Of a stretch of 64,000 bases of DNA, positions 30,807-40,200 are shown piece after piece. Position numbers and translations under genes: made by a program. The number at the start of each line of letters is the position of its first letter. The first letter of the stretch is position 1. Source of the DNA: Streptococcus mitis (lineage in GTDB: Bacteria; Bacillota; Bacilli; Lactobacillales; Streptococcaceae); assembly GCF_013305725.1 (NCBI RefSeq), contig NZ_CP047883.1:1653001-1717000 (forward strand), read 5' to 3'. The notes under the pieces were generated by a model, which was given only the letters and a program-made list of their open reading frames with translations, searched no databases and had not been told where the DNA came from.

Positions 30807-32022
30807 TCCTATCTCCACCTTCTCTTATTTTTCTAATCAATTCATCTATTTCACCAACTGTAAAGACCGTGCTTTCTCCATTGGAAAAATGATTGGTACA
30901 ATCAAGTGAGTAAATTGTCTTTCCTTGTAGCACCATTTCCTGCAACACTTGCTCCATAGCGGGTCCATAGTTAATATCTAGATAAACATCTGTTTTATCT
31001 ATTATATCCTGCTTCATTTTAGGATCAGCACATGGATAAATATAACAATTTGAATAACGTTGCAATTCTATAATATTAGGGGAAAAGTATGTTGGAGCTA
31101 CAATATGAAATTGAATATCTGGCAATCTTGCAAGTAAATATCCTATACTTTCGATATCTCCTGTATTAGTAAAAACACTTACATGATGGGATATAGGTAA
31201 AATCAATTCTTCAAATCGTTCTGTTAATACATAAGAATCCAAGAGGATATCATTCCAATTCAAACCATAATAAAACCACCAAATTTCCCGAAAGCGATTA
31301 AAGCGAAAATGTTTCCACGGTTTATTCTCCGTCGTGTAGTGGATAATATTAGGAACACCATCAAATAATTCGTACCAGCCATAATCTCCCAAATAGTGTC
31401 TATGGGCATCTTGACCCACTTGTAAATTATAGGTTAAATCCAAGCGTTTCCATCTATCTTTAAACAATATATTAAAAATCCCCTGATCTCCGTATACATG
31501 TTCATGATGAGCTATAGTTAACTCAAATAACTGTCTGGAAATATCTTCTTCACGCCACCTATCCGTATCAATTAGTAATACGCCTGAATTAAACTCCTCA
31601 TCAGTAGTAGGAATATCTGGAACAGCTCCAAGTGGGTAACCATCCAAATCAATATCAAACAACGCTGCCAAACTAGAGGTTACGACAATATCACTATCAA
31701 GATAGAGAACCTTCTTCTCAAAAACATAATTAGGAATAAAATATCGAAGGTAGGCTGCAGAACTAAGGTGAGGTGTAGGAAGATGGAAGTGACTGATTGT
31801 ATCATTTGTTATTTTTATATTTATAATTTCAGAATTTAATACAGACAATCTTTTGTTCATCAATTGAAACCACTCTGTAGGAAAATCACTGTTGAAAATA
31901 TAAAAACTTATATCTGAATTGTGACTACAGACTGACTTTATCGTTGTTTCCACCTTATCCATATAATTGCTATCTGCCCCAAGTACTATAGCTTTTTTTG
32001 ATTGTATATTATTCCCCTTCAT
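30799..32022 (-). CDS. GT8-family SRRP glycosyltransferase with GtfB-like C-terminal module (paralogue)
   Basis: A 407-residue protein with the same plan as the next gene: GT8 domain (KKAIVLGADSNYMDKVETTI, VLYLDSDIVVTSSLAALF, HYTTENKPWKHFRF) then the shared module from about residue 283 (VSVFTNTGDIESIGYLLARL, KTDVYLDINYGPAM). The paralogues align over their whole length, including the WWFYYGLNWNDILL linker, so they arose by tandem duplication. Start ATG follows GGAGAC, two bases after the acyltransferase stop codon. Confidence 0.85.
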   Translation of the reverse strand: MKGNNIQSKKAIVLGADSNYMDKVETTIKSVCSHNSDISFYIFNSDFPTEWFQLMNKRLSVLNSEIINIKITNDTISHFHLPTPHLSSAAYLRYFIPNYVFEKKVLYLDSDIVVTSSLAALFDIDLDGYPLGAVPDIPTTDEEFNSGVLLIDTDRWREEDISRQLFELTIAHHEHVYGDQGIFNILFKDRWKRLDLTYNLQVGQDAHRHYLGDYGWYELFDGVPNIIHYTTENKPWKHFRFNRFREIWWFYYGLNWNDILLDSYVLTERFEELILPISHHVSVFTNTGDIESIGYLLARLPDIQFHIVAPTYFSPNIIELQRYSNCYIYPCADPKMKQDIIDKTDVYLDINYGPAMEQVLQEMVLQGKTIYSLDCTNHFSNGESTVFTVGEIDELIRKIREGGDRNA

Positions 32023-32024
32023 CC

Positions 32025-32903
32025 CTAGTCTCCATTGTCATCTTTCTCTAATTGCTGACGAATCGCCTCAACCATTTTATTTTTTTCTTCTATCTTAAAA
32101 ACTTGTATATCATCATTAATTCTGTGAACTACGTTTGAAAAAGCAAATATCTTCTTTCCTTTTTCTATAGATCTACCCACGATACCATCTACTTCTTCCC
32201 AATGATTAATATCAAGATATATATCTGAACGAATCAATAAATCTTCAATGATGTCATTATGGTGAATATTTGTATATAGATTGACATTATCAAACTGATC
32301 AAATTTTTCTAAATAAGGAGAAATATTTGTTTTGGCTACTATATGAAATGCAACGTCTGATAATTCGGTAACTAAAAATTCTAGCTCCTCTAGAGTATCA
32401 GATGCAGTCAAGGTAAAAGCATGATAATAATAATTTTTCCTAGGAGTAATTTTTAAGTTTTGTTCAGAAGTAACAATTGAATCAGCTGGAATGTCTTTAT
32501 AAATTAATGCATTAGCTCCAATAATTACATTATCCCCAATCGAAACTCCTTTTAGTATTACTACATTACTTCCTATCCAACAATTATTACCAATTGTTAT
32601 TTTTTCACAATTAAATCTAAGTTTTTCAACATGATAATTAGAGTATCTATGATTGCTATCAAAAATCCTTACACCATCTCCAAACATGGTATCCTTGCCA
32701 ATTTCAATTTCCTTTCCACAACGGATAGAACAATGGTCATTGAAAAAGACTCTATTACCAATACTAAGCTTTGCTCCTTCACTAACTTCCAAACTTGTAA
32801 AAGAACGCATTGTTACTCCCTGGCCGATCTGAAGGAAAGCCCCCTCTGATATTTCAACATGGTGATACTCTCCCTGAAAGTTAATTGGAATATTCAAATT
32901 CAT
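32025..32903 (-). CDS. Hexapeptide-repeat acyltransferase fused to GtfB-like C-terminal module
   Basis: A 292-residue protein. Residues about 15-155 form a left-handed beta-helix of hexapeptide repeats (SEGAKLSIGNRV, KEIEIGKDTMFGDGV, KITIGNNCWIGSNVVILKGV, IGDNVIIGANALI) with the candidate catalytic His in FDSNHRYSN, as in maltose/galactoside-type O-acetyltransferases. Residues about 160-285 are the shared module (TLTASDTLEELEFLVTELSD, SDIYLDINHWEEVDG). I infer that it acetylates a sugar of the SRRP glycan, the module binding the glycoprotein acceptor. It sits between the GT2 and GT8 genes; AAGGAGA precedes the ATG. Confidence 0.8.
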   Translation of the reverse strand: MNLNIPINFQGEYHHVEISEGAFLQIGQGVTMRSFTSLEVSEGAKLSIGNRVFFNDHCSIRCGKEIEIGKDTMFGDGVRIFDSNHRYSNYHVEKLRFNCEKITIGNNCWIGSNVVILKGVSIGDNVIIGANALIYKDIPADSIVTSEQNLKITPRKNYYYHAFTLTASDTLEELEFLVTELSDVAFHIVAKTNISPYLEKFDQFDNVNLYTNIHHNDIIEDLLIRSDIYLDINHWEEVDGIVGRSIEKGKKIFAFSNVVHRINDDIQVFKIEEKNKMVEAIRQQLEKDDNGD

Positions 32904-32983
32904 CTCTATCTCCTTGAAATATTAAAAATATAATATACTTTTAATATTTAGCTAAAACCCAAGGTAACTTCAATTACTACCTT

Positions 32984-33862
32984 TTATTTCTTATACAAAT
33001 CTAGTCTAAACAAAATTTCTCTATACTCGTCAGTATCTGTGAGATTATAAGTTTCACATAAGTATTTATATTCATTTAGAATATTCACAAAACGAGTTCT
33101 CATAACACTAGTATCAATACCAGCAAGAATAAGATCCGCAAGTTTTAAACTAAATACTTGCAAAATATCCTGTACCCAAGATATATCAAATTGCGAAGTC
33201 ATAATACTGCCTTGTCTAACACGATAGATATAAAGATTATCGTTTACAAAAATTGTTTTCTGACTTTTTATAAACAACCTATGAATAGTTGCCTCATCGT
33301 CAAAACGCCGACCATTAGTGAATGGAACTTGCAAGAGCAAGTTTTTTTTAAACAGCTTAAAAACAGGCATAATAAAGGCCGAAGCGTTTAGATGCCAATG
33401 ACCTGCTTGACGATTTATTAATTCTTGAGCTGATAATTCTTCAATACAAAAATCTCTTTCTAGTACATAGAATTTACACTGCCCATCATTCTCATCATAA
33501 ATAAAATAATTGCCGATTACAATATCCGCCCCAGTCTCTTCCACTTGTTTATGCAAAGTTTCGACCATTCTATTTTCAGCAATATCGTCTGAATCTACAA
33601 AAAGAACATACTCCCCGAGCGCTTGAGCAACACCGAAGTTTTTAGCTAAGGCTGCACCTTTATTTTCAGTATGAAACACACGAATCCGGCTATCCAATTC
33701 AGAAAATCTATCACATATTTCCCTCGAAGTATCTGTAGAACCATCATTTACCAGAACTATATCTAGATTCGTATAAGTCTGATTCAAAACACTTTGAATG
33801 CATTCTTCCAGATAATTTTCTACATTATACACAGGTATAACTACACTAATTAAATCTTCCAA
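32984..33862 (-). CDS. GT2-family glycosyltransferase
   Basis: A 292-residue GT-A glycosyltransferase with SVVIPVYNVENYLEECIQSV at the N-terminus, VLVNDGSTDTS as the first acidic motif and YVLFVDSDDIAENRM as DxD. It is the first gene after the SRRP gene and probably extends the SRRP glycan; donor unknown. Translation must start at a TTG (33862), since the codon before it is a stop and a GGGAG site lies five bases upstream. It lacks the shared module of its neighbours. Confidence 0.87.
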   Translation of the reverse strand: MEDLISVVIPVYNVENYLEECIQSVLNQTYTNLDIVLVNDGSTDTSREICDRFSELDSRIRVFHTENKGAALAKNFGVAQALGEYVLFVDSDDIAENRMVETLHKQVEETGADIVIGNYFIYDENDGQCKFYVLERDFCIEELSAQELINRQAGHWHLNASAFIMPVFKLFKKNLLLQVPFTNGRRFDDEATIHRLFIKSQKTIFVNDNLYIYRVRQGSIMTSQFDISWVQDILQVFSLKLADLILAGIDTSVMRTRFVNILNEYKYLCETYNLTDTDEYREILFRLDLYKK

Positions 33863-33944
33863 TTATACTCCCTTATTATGAATCCCTAACTTATTTATGA
33901 TTAACTACTCTAAAAACGAGACTCTTTAGAAATTCCCTCTATAT

Positions 33945-33953
33945 ATTATACCA
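33945..33953 (-). promoter_or_regulatory. Extended -10 promoter of the SRRP glycosylation/export operon
   Basis: The minus strand reads TGGTATAAT, about 83 bases ahead of the GT2 start. No good -35 box is seen. With the terminator behind the SRRP gene, this implies separate transcription of the modification and export genes. Confidence 0.5.
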
Positions 33954-34196
33954 TTTTTACACTATTTCATAAACAATTACATGGATAACTACTAACTTTT
34001 AAAGCGAATAAAAATTTCCAACCACTGATTCTATTATCGCTTTTTCTTAACTTTTTAAGATATGTAAGACTACTATTTTTTAGGCTCATTGTAATAACTT
34101 TGTAACCTTAACTTTCAACAATTTTAATATAAAGGAAGAATTATCTTACTCCCCTCCACGTTGTAACTTTTTGATCAACCCAATACAGTTGACAGA

Positions 34197-34239
34197 GAAA
34201 AAAACTCCAAAAGTTTTTTCAACTCTTGGAGTTTTTTCT
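34197..34239 (-). terminator. Terminator after the SRRP gene
   Basis: AAAAAACTCCAA (34199-34211 region) and TTGGAGTTTTTT (34227-34238) pair around a 15-base loop; the minus strand ends in a T run. It lies about 40 bases after the SRRP stop codon. Confidence 0.8.
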
Positions 34240-34277
34240 GACTGATTAGCCAATTCTCAACTATCTACCAATCCCCT

Positions 34278-37200
34278 TTATTCTTCGTTATCATTTTTAC
34301 GGCGTTTCGCTACTAAACCTAATCCTGTCAGACCAGCTACTGCTCCAAGAAGAGCTGAAGAAACCGAAGCTGATTCACCAGTATTCGGTAACTGCTTACC
34401 TGCCTTAGCTGGAATAGTTTGAGGCTCTGAGTTAATCGAGGTTGAGTGTACCATTGATTCACTCATACTTACCGATAATGACAATGATTGAGATACAGAT
34501 GTACTTACTGAATCTGAAGCAATAATACTATTGATATCTAAGCTATCAAGCGATCTGATCTCTGCAAGCCCCTTACTTGTTACAACAGATGTACTTGCTG
34601 ATGTGCTAGCCGATGTGCTGGCACTTGTTGAAGCCGACGTACTTGCTGACGTGCTTGCCGATGTACTTGCACTTGTCGAAGCTGACGTACTTGCTGATGT
34701 ACTTGCTGATGTGCTTGCACTTGTTGAAGCTGATGTACTTGCTGATGTGCTTGCGCTCGTTGAAGCTGACGTACTTGCCGATGTACTTGCACTTGTTGAA
34801 GCCGACGTACTTGCGCTTGTTGAAGCTGATGTGCTTGCTGACGTGCTTGCGCTCGTTGAAGCTGATGTACTTGCTGATGTGCTGGCACTTGTTGAAGCTG
34901 ACGTACTTGCTGATGTGCTTGCACTTGTCGAAGCGGACGTACTTGCCGACGTGCTTGCCGATGTACTTGCACTTGTTGAAGCTGATGTACTTGCTGATGT
35001 GCTAGCCGATGTACTTGCGCTGGTTGAAGCTGACGTACTTGCTGACGTGCTTGCGCTCGTTGAAGCTGATGTACTTGCTGATGTGCTTGCGCTCGTTGAA
35101 GCTGACGTACTTGCTGACGTGCTTGCACTTGTTGAAGCCGACGTACTTGCTGACGTGCTTGCGCTCGTTGAAGCTGACGTGCTTGCCGATGTACTTGCAC
35201 TTGTCGAAGCTGACGTACTTGCTGATGTACTTGCACTCGTTGAAGCTGATGTACTTGCTGACGTACTTGCGCTTGTTGAAGCCGACGTACTTGCTGATGT
35301 GCTTGCACTTGTTGAAGCGGATGTACTTGCTGATGTGCTAGCCGATGTACTTGCGCTGGTTGAAGCCGACGTACTTGCTGACGTGCTTGCGCTCGTTGAA
35401 GCCGACGTACTTGCTGACGTGCTTGCGCTCGTTGAAGCGGATGTACTTGCTGATGTGCTTGCACTCGTTGAAGCTGATGTACTTGCACTTGTCGAAGCTG
35501 ACGTACTTGCACTTGTTGAAGCCGACGTACTTGCTGATGTGCTAGCCGATGTACTTGCGCTCGTTGAAGCTGATGTACTTGCGCTGGTTGAAGCGGATGT
35601 ACTTGCTGACGTGCTTGCACTTGTTGAAGCCGACGTACTTGCTGACGTGCTTGCGCTCGTTGAAGCTGACGTGCTTGCCGATGTACTTGCACTTGTCGAA
35701 GCTGACGTACTTGCTGATGTACTTGCACTCGTTGAAGCTGATGTACTTGCTGATGTGCTTGCGCTCGTTGAAGCTGACGTGCTTGCCGATGTACTTGCAC
35801 TTGTCGAAGCTGACGTACTTGCTGATGTGCTTGCGCTTGTTGAAGCTGACGTGCTTGCACTTGTTGAAGCTGACGTGCTAGCCGATGTACTTGCGCTCGT
35901 TGAAGCGGATGTACTTGCTGATGTGCTTGCGCTCGTTGAAGCTGACGTACTTGCTGACGTGCTTGCACTTGTTGAAGCCGACGTACTTGCTGACGTGCTT
36001 GCGCTCGTTGAAGCTGACGTGCTTGCCGATGTACTTGCACTTGTCGAAGCTGACGTACTTGCTGATGTACTTGCACTCGTTGAAGCTGATGTACTTGCTG
36101 ATGTGCTTGCGCTCGTTGAAGCTGACGTACTTGCTGACGTGCTTGCACTTGTCGAAGCTGACGTACTTGCTGATGTGCTTGCGCTTGTTGAAGCTGACGT
36201 GCTTGCACTTGTTGAAGCTGACGTGCTAGCCGATGTACTTGCGCTCGTTGAAGCGGATGTACTTGCTGATGTGCTTGCGCTCGTTGAAGCTGACGTACTT
36301 GCTGACGTGCTTGCACTTGTTGAAGCCGACGTACTTGCTGACGTGCTTGCGCTCGTTGAAGCTGACGTGCTTGCCGATGTACTTGCACTTGTCGAAGCTG
36401 ACGTACTTGCTGATGTACTTGCACTCGTTGAAGCTGATGTACTTGCTGACGTACTTGCGCTTGTTGAAGCCGACGTACTTGCTGATGTGCTTGCACTTGT
36501 TGAAGCGGATGTACTTGCTGATGTGCTAGCCGATGTACTTGCGCTGGTTGAAGCCGACGTACTTGCTGACGTGCTTGCGCTCGTTGAAGCAGATGTACTT
36601 GCACTTGTCGAAGCTGACGTACTTGCTGATGTGCTTGCACTTGTTGAAGCTGACGTACTTGCTGACGTGCTTGCACTTGTTGAAGCCGATGTACTTGCTG
36701 ATGTGCTTGCACTTGTTGAAGCCGACGTACTTGCTGATGTGCTAGCCGATGTACTTGCGCTGGTTGAAGCCGACGTACTTGCTGACGTGCTTGCGCTCGT
36801 TGAAGCCGACGTACTTGCTGACGTGCTTGCGCTCGTTGAAGCGGATGTACTTGCTGATGTGCTTGCGCTCGTTGAAGCGGATGTACTTGCTGACGTGCTT
36901 GCACTTGTTGAAGCTGACGTACTTGCTGACGTGCTTGCACTTGTTGAAGCGGACGTACTTGCTGACGTGCTTGCGCTTGTTGAAGCTGACGTGCTTGCCG
37001 ATGTGCTTGCGCTTGTTGAAGCGGACGTACTTGCTGATGTACTTGCACTTGTTGAAGCGGACGTACTTGCTGATGTGCTTGCACTTGTTGAAGCGGACGT
37101 ACTTGCACTTGTTGAAGCTGATGTACTTGCCGATGTGCTTGCACTTGTTGAAGCGGACGTACTTGCCGATGTACTTGCGCTCGTTGAAGCCGACGTACTT

Positions 37201-40200
37201 GCTGACGTGCTTGCACTTGTTGAAGCTGATGTACTTGCCGATGTACTTGCGCTTGTTGAAGCCGACGTACTTGCTGACGTGCTTGCGCTCGTTGAAGCCG
37301 ACGTACTTGCTGACGTGCTTGCGCTCGTTGAAGCGGATGTACTTGCTGATGTGCTTGCGCTCGTTGAAGCGGATGTACTTGCTGACGTGCTTGCACTTGT
37401 TGAAGCTGACGTACTTGCTGATGTGCTTGCACTTGTTGAAACTGACGTACTTGCCGATGTGCTTGCACTTGTTGAAGCCGACGTGCTTGCTGACGTGCTT
37501 GCGCTTGTTGAAGCTGACGTGCTAGCTGATGTGCTTGCACTTGTTGAAGCCGACGTACTTGCACTTGTTGAAGCTGACGTGCTTGCCGATGTGCTTGCGC
37601 TTGTTGAAGCGGACGTACTTGCTGATGTACTTGCACTTGTTGAAGCGGACGTACTTGCTGATGTGCTTGCACTTGTTGAAGCGGACGTACTTGCACTTGT
37701 TGAAGCTGATGTACTTGCCGATGTGCTTGCACTTGTTGAAGCGGACGTACTTGCCGATGTACTTGCGCTCGTTGAAGCCGACGTACTTGCTGACGTGCTT
37801 GCACTTGTTGAAGCTGATGTACTTGCCGATGTACTTGCGCTTGTTGAAGCCGACGTACTTGCTGACGTGCTTGCGCTCGTTGAAGCCGACGTACTTGCTG
37901 ACGTGCTTGCGCTCGTTGAAGCGGATGTACTTGCTGATGTGCTTGCGCTCGTTGAAGCGGATGTACTTGCTGACGTGCTTGCACTTGTTGAAGCTGACGT
38001 ACTTGCTGACGTGCTTGCACTTGTTGAAGCGGACGTACTTGCTGACGTGCTTGCGCTTGTTGAAGCTGACGTGCTTGCCGATGTGCTTGCGCTTGTTGAA
38101 GCGGACGTACTTGCTGATGTACTTGCACTTGTTGAAGCGGACGTACTTGCTGATGTGCTTGCACTTGTTGAAGCGGACGTACTTGCACTTGTTGAAGCTG
38201 ATGTACTTGCCGATGTGCTTGCACTTGTTGAAGCGGACGTACTTGCCGATGTACTTGCGCTCGTTGAAGCCGACGTACTTGCTGACGTGCTTGCACTTGT
38301 TGAAGCTGATGTACTTGCCGATGTACTTGCGCTTGTTGAAGCCGACGTACTTGCTGACGTGCTTGCACTTGTTGAAGCTGATGTACTTGCCGATGTACTT
38401 GCGCTTGTTGAAGCCGACGTACTTGCTGACGTGCTTGCGCTCGTTGAAGCCGACGTACTTGCTGACGTGCTTGCACTTGTTGAAGCGGACGTACTTGCTG
38501 ATGTGCTTGCACTTGTTGAAGCGGATGTACTTGCTGATGTGCTAGCCGATGTACTTGCGCTGGTTGAAGCCGACGTACTTGCTGACGTGCTTGCGCTCGT
38601 TGAAGCAGATGTACTTGCACTTGTCGAAGCTGACGTACTTGCTGATGTGCTTGCACTTGTTGAAGCTGACGTACTTGCTGACGTGCTTGCACTTGTTGAA
38701 GCGGATGTACTTGCTGATGTGCTTGCGCTCGTTGAAGCGGATGTACTTGCTGACGTGCTTGCACTTGTTGAAGCTGACGTACTTGCTGATGTGCTTGCAC
38801 TTGTTGAAACTGACGTACTTGCCGATGTGCTTGCACTTGTTGAAGCCGACGTGCTTGCTGACGTGCTTGCGCTTGTTGAAGCTGACGTGCTAGCTGATGT
38901 GCTTGCACTTGTTGAAGCCGACGTACTTGCACTTGTTGAAGCTGACGTGCTTGCCGATGTGCTTGCGCTTGTTGAAGCGGACGTACTTGCTGATGTGCTT
39001 GCACTCGTTGAAGCTGATGTACTTGCACTTGTCGAAGCTGACGTACTTGCACTTGTTGAAGCCGACGTACTTGCTGATGTGCTAGCCGATGTACTTGCGC
39101 TCGTTGAAGCTGATGTACTTGCGCTGGTTGAAGCGGATGTACTTGCTGACGTGCTTGCACTTGTTGAAGCCGACGTACTTGCTGACGTGCTTGCGCTCGT
39201 TGAAGCTGACGTGCTTGCCGATGTACTTGCACTTGTCGAAGCTGACGTACTTGCTGATGTACTTGCACTCGTTGAAGCTGATGTACTTGCTGATGTGCTT
39301 GCGCTCGTTGAAGCTGACGTGCTTGCCGATGTACTTGCACTTGTCGAAGCTGACGTACTTGCTGATGTGCTTGCGCTTGTTGAAGCTGACGTGCTTGCAC
39401 TTGTTGAAGCTGACGTGCTAGCCGATGTACTTGCGCTCGTTGAAGCGGATGTACTTGCTGATGTGCTTGCGCTCGTTGAAGCTGACGTACTTGCTGACGT
39501 GCTTGCACTTGTTGAAGCCGACGTACTTGCTGACGTGCTTGCGCTCGTTGAAGCTGACGTGCTTGCCGATGTACTTGCACTTGTCGAAGCTGACGTACTT
39601 GCTGATGTACTTGCACTCGTTGAAGCTGATGTACTTGCTGACGTACTTGCGCTTGTTGAAGCCGACGTACTTGCTGATGTGCTTGCACTTGTTGAAGCGG
39701 ATGTACTTGCTGATGTGCTAGCCGATGTACTTGCGCTGGTTGAAGCCGACGTACTTGCTGACGTGCTTGCGCTCGTTGAAGCAGATGTACTTGCACTTGT
39801 CGAAGCTGACGTACTTGCTGATGTGCTTGCACTTGTTGAAGCTGACGTACTTGCTGACGTGCTTGCACTTGTTGAAGCCGATGTACTTGCTGATGTGCTT
39901 GCACTTGTTGAAGCCGACGTACTTGCTGATGTGCTAGCCGATGTACTTGCGCTGGTTGAAGCCGACGTACTTGCTGACGTGCTTGCGCTCGTTGAAGCCG
40001 ACGTACTTGCTGACGTGCTTGCGCTCGTTGAAGCGGATGTACTTGCTGATGTGCTTGCGCTCGTTGAAGCGGATGTACTTGCTGACGTGCTTGCACTTGT
40101 TGAAGCTGACGTACTTGCTGACGTGCTTGCACTTGTTGAAGCTGACGTACTTGCTGACGTGCTTGCGCTCGTTGAAGCGGATGTACTTGCTGATGTGCTT

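Larger units (their letters stand above)
33863..34277. other. Intergenic region between SRRP gene and glycosylation operon
   Basis: 415 AT-rich bases without a gene. It holds the SRRP terminator near 34197-34239 and a minus-strand extended -10 promoter at 33945-33953. Nothing else recognisable was seen. Confidence 0.6.
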
